Positions 1 to 9,211 of a stretch of 51,005 nucleotides of DNA are shown one piece after another. The notes below the pieces were generated by a model. The model made no database searches. It saw nothing but the letters and a program-made list of their open reading frames with translations, and was not told where the DNA came from. Every line of letters begins with the position of its first letter. Within the stretch, counting starts at the first letter, position 1. The position numbers were made by a program, and so were the translations under genes. The stretch lies in assembly GCA_947575745.1 (NCBI GenBank), contig CANPOS010000010.1, forward strand, positions 1 to 51,005, read 5' to 3'. Origin of the DNA: an uncultured Clostridium sp. (GTDB lineage: Bacteria; Bacillota; Clostridia; TANB77; CAG-508).

Positions 1-7
1 AACTTGA

Positions 8-121
8 ATGAAAACTCTTGTAAGCCTTGAGGCTCTACACACACACACACACACAAGTAGTGATTTAATAGAATTAGGTAATATAAGGACACATAAGGAC
101 TTATATGTTTTTAACATATAA
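8..121 (+). CDS. Putative leader peptide with His-Thr (CA) repeat
   Basis: A short ORF reads MKTLVSLEALHTHTHT and then about 20 more residues. The His-Thr run is encoded by nine CA dinucleotides (38-55). It precedes a terminator-like hairpin and then the cohesin gene, the same arrangement as the leaders at 33684 and 35776. It may be a leader peptide coupled to attenuation, or a phase-variable switch through CA slippage. Its ribosome site would fall outside or at the very edge of the window, so translation is not shown. Confidence 0.35.
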   Translation: MKTLVSLEALHTHTHTSSDLIELGNIRTHKDLYVFNI

Positions 122-140
122 ATTCTCATGTGTTCTTTTG
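85..140 (+). promoter_or_regulatory. Attenuator-like hairpin upstream of the cohesin gene
   Basis: The arm aaggacacat (85-94) pairs with atgtgttctttt (128-139), enclosing a second inner stem ttatatgtt/aacatataa. A short T run follows. The hairpin sits between the CA-repeat leader ORF and the ribosome site of the cohesin gene, so read-through could be regulated. Matching hairpins with different sequence but similar arms occur at 33802-33867 and 35884-35949. Confidence 0.5.
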
Positions 141-182
141 TTATATAAAAATAATTTAATCAGAAAAGGGAGGAAAAAAAGA

Positions 183-905
183 ATGAAAACATTCACACAA
201 AAATTAATCGTACTAGCAGTAGCAGTTATGTTAGTTAGTTTAGTACTAGCAGGAGCTTGCCAAGCTATAACAGCAACATTCAAAAATGTATCAATAGGAA
301 GTGTATCAGGAAAAGAAGGAGAAAAAGTAAAGGTAGAAATTAAAGCTACAGAAGATTTAACAATTGAAGATGGAGGACTATTAGTAAAATTTGACAACAA
401 AAAACTAAAATATGATTCAGTAGCAACAGCAACAATAGCAGATACAATGATAATGGCAAACAACAGAGTAAATTCAGTAGAAGGAGCAGATGGAGTAGTA
501 GTAGCAATAACATCAACAGGAGCAGATGCTACAACAATCAAAAAAGGAACAGTAATAGCAACAGTAACATTTGAGATATTAAAAGGAGCAAAGGGAACAC
601 AAACATTAACACTAGTAGATGATCAAGATGAAGCACAAACAGCAATATCAACAGGAAAAGTTACAGCAACAGAAGTAACAACACCAACTAAACCAGAAGA
701 AGACAAAAAACCTTCAACAGGAACAACAGAAGGAAACAAGAAACCAGCAGATACAAATAAAAAACCAACAACAACACCAAACACAAACAAAAACAATAAA
801 AAAGATAACACACCAGCAACAGGAGTAGTAAATTATATTGTAGTTGGTTCTATGATAACTTTAGTAGCAGTAATTAGTTTAGCAGTTATCTCAAAAAGAA
901 AATAA
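183..905 (+). CDS. Wall-anchored cohesin-domain surface protein
   Basis: This 240-residue secreted protein starts at 183 behind gggagg. A signal peptide (about 1-30) is followed by one domain of about 135 residues with the beta-rich pattern of a type I cohesin, including GDG-like turns and a GTVIATVTFEI strand. A Thr/Pro/Lys/Asn-rich linker follows, then a sorting signal: TPATG, a hydrophobic span and a KRK tail. The TPATG motif suggests sortase anchoring to the cell wall. Two dockerin proteins and a sortase lie directly downstream, so it probably displays those dockerin proteins on the surface. The cohesin call rests on sequence pattern and on this context; no search was run. Confidence 0.75.
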   Translation: MKTFTQKLIVLAVAVMLVSLVLAGACQAITATFKNVSIGSVSGKEGEKVKVEIKATEDLTIEDGGLLVKFDNKKLKYDSVATATIADTMIMANNRVNSVEGADGVVVAITSTGADATTIKKGTVIATVTFEILKGAKGTQTLTLVDDQDEAQTAISTGKVTATEVTTPTKPEEDKKPSTGTTEGNKKPADTNKKPTTTPNTNKNNKKDNTPATGVVNYIVVGSMITLVAVISLAVISKRK

Positions 906-914
906 ATTAGTACA

Positions 915-964
915 TGAAAATAAAGATAGAATTAACACTGAAGTTTAATCCTATCTTTATTTTT
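915..964 (+). terminator. Terminator after the cohesin gene
   Basis: The near-complementary arms aaaataaagatag and ctatctttattttt flank a loop of about 20 bases and end in T residues, ten bases after the stop codon. Confidence 0.7.
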
Positions 965-990
965 GAATAAAAAATAAAGATTCCAAGATA

Positions 991-1072
991 TAAGGAATAC
1001 AATTTGTTTTGCAAATTGTATTATGAGGTTATAACAAATAAACTTTAGTAGCTACAGCAAAATAAAATAATT
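991..1072 (+). promoter_or_regulatory. Conserved leader element upstream of the dockerin genes
   Basis: A hairpin formed by atacaatttg and caaattgtat is followed by a second conserved block, ggttataacaaataaacttt, ending in agcaa. Almost the same two-part element recurs at 4402-4475 before the sortase gene. It is probably a structured 5' UTR or a processing signal. The class is not recognised. Confidence 0.4.
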
Positions 1073-1094
1073 TTAATAAAGGAGAATATAAATA

Positions 1095-2741
1095 ATGAAA
1101 AATAAAATATTATATATTTTCGCAATAGTATTGTTTGCTGTGATATTATTTGCAGGCAATGTAAATGCAGCAGAATATGCAGACAAAAATAAAGATATGA
1201 TAATTACAATGAATGACTTAGGACTTGGTGGAACAACAAAAAGCGTAAAAAATTACAAGTCTTCAGAAGAAGAAACATATAAAAATATAAATGGTGAAGT
1301 TTATATTACTGGAGTAAATCAAGAAAAACTAAATAACTATGGTAATAATAGAAGAGAAGAAAAAGCAAATGTAAAAGTTAAACTACCAAATGATACTACA
1401 AAAGTTGAATTATTTAATGAAGTATATAGATATGAGAACAGTGGAAAAAATGAATATACTACTCCAACAGAATTAAAAATAGAGACAATAAATGGAGAAA
1501 AATATGCTATATATAATTGTACATTAAACTATTCAAATTATTCAATAGACAAGCCTATAAAAAAGGATATATATACTATAACATTACATAATTACTTAAT
1601 GGAAGAAACATATTCGTCAAGACCAAATATAAAAATTACTTCAACAAATGGCAAAAGTATTACATATGAACTTTCAATTGACATAACATTTATTTCAGAA
1701 AACGAACCATATACTTATTATTCTGATTATGTAAATAAATATGGACAAACTTATCAAGTAGGTGGAAAAGGTGGAGGAGATTGGTATGACAAGTCTTACT
1801 TAGATACTGAGTGGCATTTTGGAAACGAAATATATGAAACATATCAAATTCCAAATAATACAAATTTAGATAATGCTTATTATCAATTAAAGATAGATGT
1901 TTATCAAGGAGAGAGTATCAATGTAGAAAATTTTGGAACTTTATACTATGGAGGAATTGTTCAAGAAGAATGGTATGATTATTATACAGAAAAACAATAT
2001 ATGAAGACTTTTCATATTTATAAAAATAGTCTAGATAAATTAAAGAATCCAACTAAAACTATTCCATTTCAAGCAAAAACAAAAACAGGATATGTTTTAC
2101 ATGGATATATTTTCAGCAATTATCAAAAAAGCGATTTAAGAAGAGAAGATGAAGTAATTGTAGAGAATCAAGATTTGAAATTAAGCATGATATATAGTGG
2201 TTATACATCTAATGGAATGGGAAAGATTAAATTAGGAAAAGCTAAAGCTAAAAAAACAGACATATTATATAATAAACTAAAAAATGGATATTCAGATATA
2301 GGAAATATAGATAATAATAACAGAATAAATATTGATATAGATACATTATGCATAGTAAGTGGAACATATAAAGGGAATATAAATATAACTTTTGACGTAG
2401 GAATAGAGAATAATGGAAAAGAATATGTTGTGAGTTATCAAGATGAAAATTACAACTCTGACTATTACAAAGGTAAAGTAAAAGATGGGAAAGTAACAAT
2501 AACAGTAAATACATCAAATATACCATATGCAAATAATAATGTCATAAAATTAGGAGATATAAATAAAGACGGAAAGATAAACACAAAAGATGCAAGAGAA
2601 GTATTACTTGCATATATCGGAAAGAACAAATTAACAGAAGAAGAAAGAATAATTGCAGATGTAAACAAAGATGGGAAAATAAATACAAAAGATGCAAGAC
2701 AAATTTTACTTTATTACATAGGTGTAATAAAACAATTTTAA
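1095..2741 (+). CDS. Secreted dockerin protein 1
   Basis: This is a 548-residue protein with a signal peptide ending near NVNAAEYAD. A large unrecognised ectodomain follows. The last 65 residues form a type I dockerin with two EF-hand-like repeats (GDINKDGKINTKDAREVLL and ADVNKDGKINTKDARQILL). Dockerins bind cohesins, and the cohesin protein is encoded just upstream, so this is a likely ligand for it. The start is fixed by aaaggag nine bases upstream. A paralogue follows after an 18-base gap, with matching signal peptide, dockerin and scattered ectodomain blocks such as YAD, ITMDDLG and ENNGKEYVVS. The role of the ectodomain is unknown. Confidence 0.85.
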   Translation: MKNKILYIFAIVLFAVILFAGNVNAAEYADKNKDMIITMNDLGLGGTTKSVKNYKSSEEETYKNINGEVYITGVNQEKLNNYGNNRREEKANVKVKLPNDTTKVELFNEVYRYENSGKNEYTTPTELKIETINGEKYAIYNCTLNYSNYSIDKPIKKDIYTITLHNYLMEETYSSRPNIKITSTNGKSITYELSIDITFISENEPYTYYSDYVNKYGQTYQVGGKGGGDWYDKSYLDTEWHFGNEIYETYQIPNNTNLDNAYYQLKIDVYQGESINVENFGTLYYGGIVQEEWYDYYTEKQYMKTFHIYKNSLDKLKNPTKTIPFQAKTKTGYVLHGYIFSNYQKSDLRREDEVIVENQDLKLSMIYSGYTSNGMGKIKLGKAKAKKTDILYNKLKNGYSDIGNIDNNNRINIDIDTLCIVSGTYKGNINITFDVGIENNGKEYVVSYQDENYNSDYYKGKVKDGKVTITVNTSNIPYANNNVIKLGDINKDGKINTKDAREVLLAYIGKNKLTEEERIIADVNKDGKINTKDARQILLYYIGVIKQF

Positions 2742-2759
2742 TAAAGGGGAATATAAGTA

Positions 2760-4403
2760 ATGAAAAATAAGATATTATATATTTTCGTATTAATACTATT
2801 TGCTACAATATTATTTGTGGGCAGTGTAAATGCAGCAGAATATGCAGATAAAGACAAAAGTATAATCATTACAATGGATGACTTAGGAATTGGTGGAACT
2901 CAAAAAGTAGAAACAAAATGGGGTGAAAGCGGATATAAAAATAAATATGAGGAAAATGAATACAGTAATATTGATAACAATATTACAATAGAAAATGTAA
3001 ATCAAACTAAATTAAATGAATATGCGAAAGATCCAAAAAAGTATAATGCAAATATAAAATTAAAAATACCTAATGATACAAAAAAGGTAGAATATACAAA
3101 AAGATTTTATGATGCATTAAATGATAAGTATATATATGATTATAAAGAAATAAAAATAGAAACAATAAATGGAAGTAAATATGCTTCATATGATTGCGAA
3201 TTACATTATTATTCTTTTTCTGAGATGAAAAAACCAATAGACAGCAATATAGCTTCAATTGCTTTGTATGATTCTCGTTGGATATATGAAGTAGATTCAT
3301 TTATGAAAATATACAATACATCTGGAAACTATGCAAAATATGGAGTACATACACAAATTAATATCATTTCGGAAAATAAACCATTTAACTATTCATTTGG
3401 TTATGAGAATCAATATGGACAAGTATATCCAATAATAGGGGGAGCAGGAGGAGCACAAGACGATGATAAATGGTATTTGACAACAGAAGCTCATATTAAT
3501 GGAGGCTATGGAAGTGGACCATTATATGGATTACCTACTGATGTAAAATTATCAGAGGCATATTGTGTGTTATATATAGATGTATATCAAGGAGAAAAAA
3601 TAGAAGTTGAAGGAATGGGAACCTTAAATTATGTAGGGGTCTCAAAAGTAGATAACTGGAATACAGAAGGAATATATTATGTGTATAAAAACAGCTTAGA
3701 CAAATTAAATAAAATAACTAAGCCAGCAATATTTAAAGCAAAAACAGAAAGTGGATATACATTAACAAGAGGAATTTATTTTTGGTGGCAACTATATGAA
3801 GGAACAAAAGAGGAACAGATAAAAGTAGAAAACACAGATATCATATTAAACAAAATATATAAAGAATATGACTATTTAAAACCTGGAACAATTAAAGCTA
3901 GAAAAACAGACACTATATATAAAAAATTAGAGAATGGATATGATGATTTAAAAGACACAAACTATGATACAATAAGTATTGATATAAATGATATATGTAT
4001 AGCAAATGGTACATATAGTGGAAACATCAATATAGAATTTAATGTAGGAACAGAAAACAATGGAAAAGAATATGTTGTAAGTTTTTCAAAAGAAGTAAAA
4101 GATAAATTAGAATTTCATGTATATAATGGAATAGTGAAAAATGGAAAAATAATAATAACAATAGATTCATCAATATTACCAAGAAAAGACGACAGAATGA
4201 TTAAAATAGGAGATATAAACAAAGACGGAAAGATAAATACAAAAGATGCAAGAGAAGTATTGCTTGCATACATCGGCAAAAATAAATTAACAGATGTACA
4301 AAGAATAGCCGCAGATGTAAATAAAGACGGAAAAATAAATACAAAAGACGCAAGACAAATATTACTTTATTATATTGGTAAAATTAAAAATTTTACCAAT
4401 TAA
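2760..4403 (+). CDS. Secreted dockerin protein 2
   Basis: This 547-residue paralogue of the preceding gene shares the signal peptide (MKNKILYIF start), the ectodomain plan and a nearly identical C-terminal type I dockerin with two calcium-binding-like repeats. The ectodomains have diverged while the dockerins stay almost the same. This suggests that both bind the same cohesin but present different surfaces. It is cotranscribed with the first copy (18-base gap, ribosome site aaagggg). No catalytic domain is recognised. Confidence 0.85.
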   Translation: MKNKILYIFVLILFATILFVGSVNAAEYADKDKSIIITMDDLGIGGTQKVETKWGESGYKNKYEENEYSNIDNNITIENVNQTKLNEYAKDPKKYNANIKLKIPNDTKKVEYTKRFYDALNDKYIYDYKEIKIETINGSKYASYDCELHYYSFSEMKKPIDSNIASIALYDSRWIYEVDSFMKIYNTSGNYAKYGVHTQINIISENKPFNYSFGYENQYGQVYPIIGGAGGAQDDDKWYLTTEAHINGGYGSGPLYGLPTDVKLSEAYCVLYIDVYQGEKIEVEGMGTLNYVGVSKVDNWNTEGIYYVYKNSLDKLNKITKPAIFKAKTESGYTLTRGIYFWWQLYEGTKEEQIKVENTDIILNKIYKEYDYLKPGTIKARKTDTIYKKLENGYDDLKDTNYDTISIDINDICIANGTYSGNINIEFNVGTENNGKEYVVSFSKEVKDKLEFHVYNGIVKNGKIIITIDSSILPRKDDRMIKIGDINKDGKINTKDAREVLLAYIGKNKLTDVQRIAADVNKDGKINTKDARQILLYYIGKIKNFTN

Positions 4404-4485
4404 GGAATACAATTTGCTAAAACAAATTGCATACTAAGGCTGTAACAAGCAGAGCTTTAACAGCCTTAGCAAGATAAAGAAATTT
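4402..4485 (+). promoter_or_regulatory. Second copy of the two-part leader element
   Basis: A hairpin of acaatttg and caaattgc is followed by aaggctgt and acagcctt arms (4435-4465), matching in layout and partly in sequence the element at 991-1072. It lies between the second dockerin gene and the sortase gene. Confidence 0.4.
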
Positions 4486-4574
4486 TAGAATAAAATGTTG
4501 ATATTAAAAAAATAGAGTAGTATAATAAAATACAAAAGATTAACACAATATATTTTCAGGAGAGATGACAAAAA

Positions 4575-5390
4575 ATGAGTGAGGAAAGTATAGAAGAACA
4601 AAAAAAAGAAACAAAGAAAACAAAAAAAGTAATTAGATATGCAATTATAGGTATATTAATTTTAGTAATCGTGATAGGAGTTTCATATATTGGAGTAAAA
4701 ATGTATACAGAACATAAAGAAAAGGAAGATTACAATGCATTGGCTAAATATATGCAGCAAGAACAAGAAACAGTACAAAATGAAGTACCAGAAGAAAAAG
4801 TGAAAACAGAAAGAATGACTAAACTAGAAGAGTTACATGGTCAAAATGCTGATATAGTTGCTTGGATAGAAATACCAGATACTAATGTAAATTATCCTGT
4901 ATTACAAGCAGTAAACAATGATTTTTATTTAAGGAAAAATTATAAAAAGCAGTATTCTTCGACAGGGTCTATATTTCTAGACAAAGATGTAGATATGGAA
5001 CTCCCAAGTAGTAACTTTCTAATATATGGTCATAGAAACAAAGGTGGAGCCATGTTTGACAATTTAATAAAATACAGAGATAAGAGTTTCTATGAAGAAC
5101 ATAAGAAGATATATTTTACAACACTAGAAGAGGAACAAGAATATGAAATATTAGCAGTTTTCTATTCAAGAGTATATTACCAAAATGAGAAAAATGTATT
5201 TAGATACTATTATTTTGTAAATGCAGAAACAGAAGAAGAATATAACGATTTTGTGTCAAATGCAAAAAAAGCTTCTATATATGATACAGGAGTAAATGCA
5301 GAATTTGGAGATCAATTAATGACACTATCTACTTGCGAATATTCACAAAAAGATGGAAGATTTGCAGTAGTTGCTAAAAGAATAAAATAA
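4575..5390 (+). CDS. Class B sortase
   Basis: This 271-residue membrane transpeptidase has an N-terminal basic stretch, one membrane helix (about 19-42), a coiled linker and a sortase fold. The catalytic residues are visible: His153 in YGHR, Cys254 in LSTCEYS and Arg262 in GRFAVV. These fit the SrtB class. It closes the surface cluster and is the natural candidate for anchoring the TPATG protein at 183-905. The ribosome site is aggagag. A strong terminator follows at 5405. Confidence 0.92.
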   Translation: MSEESIEEQKKETKKTKKVIRYAIIGILILVIVIGVSYIGVKMYTEHKEKEDYNALAKYMQQEQETVQNEVPEEKVKTERMTKLEELHGQNADIVAWIEIPDTNVNYPVLQAVNNDFYLRKNYKKQYSSTGSIFLDKDVDMELPSSNFLIYGHRNKGGAMFDNLIKYRDKSFYEEHKKIYFTTLEEEQEYEILAVFYSRVYYQNEKNVFRYYYFVNAETEEEYNDFVSNAKKASIYDTGVNAEFGDQLMTLSTCEYSQKDGRFAVVAKRIK

Positions 5391-5404
5391 TATTAATTCA
5401 AGCC

Positions 5405-5440
5405 AAAAGGCACTCAGAAAACTCCTGAGTGCCTTTTGTT
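5405..5440 (+). terminator. Strong terminator after the sortase gene
   Basis: The arms aaaaggcactcag and ctgagtgcctttt form a long perfect stem followed by T residues. It may serve both strands because the next gene converges on it. Confidence 0.9.
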
Positions 5441-5766
5441 CATGCTTGGGTGCTCCAGCCCTTTCTAAAGGAATCAGCAAGCAAAAGATCATTAAAATTG
5501 AAAACAAACAAGTTTCCATTTACCTGAAAATTCACCCCGAGTTTCCTAGCAATATCGGAAAGATATTGTATGCACCAGTCACGATTAGACTCCCCAGAGA
5601 TTTTGAAGTTAACTTCAAAACCATAAGAAGGTCCTAAAAGTTCGAGGTGCATAGAACATGAGGTAATATCAGATTTTGCCTTTTGCCCTAATTCGCTTAC
5701 AGATTCCAGCTGGATTTTTCTGGTTTCAGGGTTATAATCTGAAACCATTTCGCCTAAAAACCCCAT
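5440..5766 (-). CDS. Hypothetical protein of atypical base composition
   Basis: This 108-residue protein is encoded convergently to the sortase gene and ends at its terminator. The ribosome site aggaggc lies about eight bases before the start. The sequence is mixed, with no signal peptide or membrane helix. It has GFEVNFKISGES and two nearby cysteines (SCSMHLELL, RDWCIQYL). Its codons use C and G far more than its neighbours do, suggesting recent transfer or unusual selection. No family is recognised. Confidence 0.6.
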   Translation of the reverse strand: MGFLGEMVSDYNPETRKIQLESVSELGQKAKSDITSCSMHLELLGPSYGFEVNFKISGESNRDWCIQYLSDIARKLGVNFQVNGNLFVFNFNDLLLADSFRKGWSTQA

Positions 5767-5870
5767 ATTTCAAGCCTCCAATCTTTAGTGCTATTTGGGG
5801 ATACATGAATTTGCTAAAATGTTTGCTAATTATTCATTATAACAAAAAAACGACTTATAGTCAATTGTTT

Positions 5871-6443
5871 TTATTGATATTCTTTAAGTACAGGCTGAAA
5901 TTGTTTTCCTTCAAGAGCAGCAGTTATTGTAGGAATAACCATATCAAAATGAGAAACCAAAGAATTTGGCTTTTTTACATAATCATCTTGCCCAAATGGA
6001 ACAAAATAAACATTTTTTAAATTCATAAGACTCATAATATTTTGCCCACTTAAACCTAATCCATCATTAGTTGAAACAGCAATAATTATAGGACTCTGGT
6101 TTCGTATAGTTGCTTTTACAGCTAAATTTGCAGCATTGTCAGTTATACTATTTGCCATTTTTGCCATAAAATCACCTGTTGCAGGAAGAACAATCATAGC
6201 GTCCATTTTATTTATGGGGCCAAATTTTTCAGCTTCAACAATATCCTTTACCACTTTTTTGCCAGTTATTTTTTCAACTTCATTTATAAAGTCTTCGGCT
6301 TTACCAAATCTTGTATCATAATCTATAACTTTATTAGAAAGCACAGGATACATATCATATCCAACATCTTTTAAATCATTAAGTACTACTAAAACCTTTT
6401 TCAGAGTACAAAAAGATGCGGTAATTACTACACCTAGTTTCAT
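5871..6443 (-). CDS. dpaB: Dipicolinate synthase subunit B
   Basis: This 190-residue flavoprotein-like subunit works with DpaA to make dipicolinic acid, the calcium-binding spore-core solute, from a lysine-pathway precursor in the mother cell. Family signatures are the N-terminal VVITASFCT, DTRFGKAEDFI, EKITGKK, ISTNDGLGLS-like and YFVPFGQDD segments, and the length is normal. Its start overlaps the dpaA stop by four bases, so the two are translationally coupled. No in-frame CGG occurs here and the frame is intact. Confidence 0.93.
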   Translation of the reverse strand: MKLGVVITASFCTLKKVLVVLNDLKDVGYDMYPVLSNKVIDYDTRFGKAEDFINEVEKITGKKVVKDIVEAEKFGPINKMDAMIVLPATGDFMAKMANSITDNAANLAVKATIRNQSPIIIAVSTNDGLGLSGQNIMSLMNLKNVYFVPFGQDDYVKKPNSLVSHFDMVIPTITAALEGKQFQPVLKEYQ

Positions 6444-7259
6444 TTTTTTATTACCTCCTTTTCTAGAATTTTTAATAAAACTCTTGATGCTTCCTTTGGA
6501 GCAAATTTGCTAGGGATTCCAAGATATAGTTTATAATTTATTTTATCTTTATACTTTTTTACAATGTCCTCACTAATGCCATAAGGGAAAGAAGCAATAT
6601 CAAGAATATATGGCATGTTTTTTAAATTTAAAGCTTCCTCAGGAATTACATTATAAGGGATAGTATTAATAATAGTGCCACAATCAGCAAAGGCTTCAAT
6701 AATGTTTTGAGAGTTTAGAGGATAATAATTTTTTACCTTATCAGAAAAAATTTGCTCCTTTGGTCTAGAAATTACATAAACTTTAGCACCTAATTCCTTT
6801 AATCTCAAATATATATCCTTACCAAGTTTTCCGATAACCTAAAATACAAACATTACTAATGTTCTTATCTTTAATATCTTCCATAACACCTTGAACAGTT
6901 AAATCATTATTTATAGCTTCTACTTCGTCAAAATCTAAAAAACTAATAATTTGTTTTAGAGGAAGAAGCTCTAAAAGCTTTTTAGTCTTAAGTCCAGTGA
7001 GAAAAATAGTATTTTCACTGATATTTTCAAAAACATCACAAGGTATAGAAATTAAGCCTTTAGGACTTTTTACTTCTAAATTATCATTTAATCCACTTAT
7101 AGGGAATATCACAATACCAAATTTTGTAAAATCCAAATTATTTGGAGTTTTTGAAGGAATATTGTTATCAAATCCTATCTGATAAACAGTATGTTTTTCA
7201 GACAAATCAGACATCATATATTCATATCTCTTATCTCCACCCAAAAATAAAATATTCAT
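6440..7259 (-). CDS. dpaA: Dipicolinate synthase subunit A, joined by +1 shift at CGG
   Basis: The gene reads from 7259 to 6834, then skips the C at 6833 and continues from 6832 to 6440, giving about 272 residues. Unshifted reading stops four codons after GYR. With the shift the sequence reads GYGKLG, the Rossmann nucleotide-binding glycine motif of DpaA, followed by LKELGAKVYV. The CGG codon therefore lies inside the cofactor motif. ATG 7259 is preferred over the upstream TTG because gagg lies ten bases before it. The gene is coupled to dpaB. DpaA is the NADP-binding subunit of dipicolinate synthase, and this copy is somewhat shorter than the usual 290-300 residues. Confidence 0.88.
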
Positions 7260-7368
7260 AAATATCAATCCTCGCTTAATAATAATATATTATTTTTCTT
7301 AGACAAAGTTACATAATAAACAATAGAAACATAAACTAAGATAGAGAAATATAATAGGAGGTTTATGT

Positions 7369-9180
7369 ATGTGTGCGATTTGTGGATGGATAAACAAAAA
7401 TGAAAATTTAAATGATAAGCACGACACATTTAGAGAAATGTTAGACTTAATGTCATGTAGAGGAAAAGATAATACAGGATATTATTTTGGAGAAAAGGTT
7501 TTATTAGGACATAAAAGACTTGCAATTATAGACTTAGAAAAAGGAAATCAACCAATGTACTATAAAGACTATATAATAGTATATAATGGAGAACTATATA
7601 ATGCAGACGAAATCAAAAGTAAATTACTTGAGAAAAAATATAAATTTGATACAACTTGTGATACAGAAGTTGTATTAAAAGGGTATGCAGAATATAAAGA
7701 AAGAGTATTAGACATGTTAGAAGGAATATTTGCCTTTTGTATATATAATAGGAAAACAGAAGAAATATTTTTAGCAAGAGATAGATTTGGAATAAAACCA
7801 TTATATTATAGTAACAAAGGAAATGACTTCATATTTTCATCAATGATAAAGCCAATACTTAAAAGCAAAGTAATAAAACCATACTTAAGCAAAAAAGCTT
7901 TAGGTGAAATACTTGCATTAGGTCCATCTAAAAAGCAAGGAAGTGGAATATTTACAGGAATAAATGAGCTAAGGTCAGCACATTACCTAAAATACAACAA
8001 AGGAAAAATAGAAATTACAAGATATTGGAATGTTGAAACTAAAGAATGTAATGATACGTTTGAAGAAGCAAAAGAAAAAGTAAAAGAGCTATTAACAGAC
8101 TCAATAAAAAGACAAATGGTATCAGACGTTCCAATAGCAACACTATTAAGTGGAGGTTTAGACTCAAGCTTAATAACAGGAATAGTTGCAAAAAATAAAG
8201 ATAATAAACTTACAACATTTTCAATAGACTATGAAGGAAATGATAAATATTTCAAGAAAACAGACTTTACAGTATCACGTGACGAACATTATATAGAGGT
8301 AATGAGTAAGGAATTTAATACAAATCATAAATACAAAACAATAACACAAGAAGATGTAGTAGAATACTTAAAAGATGCACTTCATGCAAAAGATTATCCA
8401 GGTATGACAGATATAGATTCTTCACTACTTTGGTTTTCTAAAGAAATAGCAAAAGAATTTAGAGTAATATTAAGTGGAGAGTGTGCAGATGAAATATTTG
8501 GAGGATACCCTTGGTTTTATAGAAAAGACTTAAATGACAGAAAATTATTCCCTTGGATAAATAACCTAGAATATAGACAAAGTTTATTAAATGAAAATTT
8601 ACAAGATGAAATAGATTTAAAAGAAATAGTAGAAAAGGAATATGAAGATACAATAAACGAATTAGCAGAAGAAGATAGGAACAAAAAAGATAAAAGGTTA
8701 TTCTATATAAATATGACACATTTTATGCAAGGATTACTAGAAAGAAAAGATAGAATGACAATGTATGCAACACTAGAAGCAAGAGTGCCATTTGCAGATA
8801 CAAAACTTGTAGAATACTTATGGAATTTACCATTTGAATATAAATATAAAGAAAATACAGAAAAATATTTATTAAGAGAAGCATTTAAAGGAGTAATACC
8901 AGACGAAGTATTATATAGAAAGAAAAATCCATATCCAAAAACACATAATCCAAAGTTCTTAGAATTAGTAAGTAAACTTTTAAAAGAAAGATTAGAAAAC
9001 AAAGAAAGCAAAATGTATAAGATATTCAATATAGATAAAATAAATGAATTGTTAGAAAGTAAAGAAGATGATATACTTCCTTGGTATGGGCAATTAATGA
9101 CAAGACCACAGCTTATTGCATATCTATATGAATTTGATCTTTGGCTTGAAGAATATAACATTGAAATTGAAGGAATTTAA
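7369..9180 (+). CDS. asnB: Asparagine synthase (glutamine-hydrolysing)
   Basis: This 603-residue enzyme makes asparagine from aspartate, glutamine and ATP. Cys2 at the mature N terminus (MCAICGWI) is the class II glutaminase nucleophile. The first 200 residues form the glutaminase domain, with RGKDNTGYY and YNGELYN. The C-terminal synthetase domain carries the ATP pyrophosphatase loop SGGLDSS (about 261-267), then SGECADEIFGGYPWFY and the ERKDRMTM/ARVPF segments. A strong aggagg ribosome site lies upstream. The frame is intact with no CGG codon. Confidence 0.95.
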   Translation: MCAICGWINKNENLNDKHDTFREMLDLMSCRGKDNTGYYFGEKVLLGHKRLAIIDLEKGNQPMYYKDYIIVYNGELYNADEIKSKLLEKKYKFDTTCDTEVVLKGYAEYKERVLDMLEGIFAFCIYNRKTEEIFLARDRFGIKPLYYSNKGNDFIFSSMIKPILKSKVIKPYLSKKALGEILALGPSKKQGSGIFTGINELRSAHYLKYNKGKIEITRYWNVETKECNDTFEEAKEKVKELLTDSIKRQMVSDVPIATLLSGGLDSSLITGIVAKNKDNKLTTFSIDYEGNDKYFKKTDFTVSRDEHYIEVMSKEFNTNHKYKTITQEDVVEYLKDALHAKDYPGMTDIDSSLLWFSKEIAKEFRVILSGECADEIFGGYPWFYRKDLNDRKLFPWINNLEYRQSLLNENLQDEIDLKEIVEKEYEDTINELAEEDRNKKDKRLFYINMTHFMQGLLERKDRMTMYATLEARVPFADTKLVEYLWNLPFEYKYKENTEKYLLREAFKGVIPDEVLYRKKNPYPKTHNPKFLELVSKLLKERLENKESKMYKIFNIDKINELLESKEDDILPWYGQLMTRPQLIAYLYEFDLWLEEYNIEIEGI

Positions 9181-9211
9181 TATGTAAAATCCACATAGTT
9201 TAAGCTAGAAA

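Noticed and set aside
38..55. CA runs at 38, 33729 and 35821 as CRISPR or telomere-like repeats
   Set aside because: They are simple dinucleotide tracts inside short ORFs, with no spacers.
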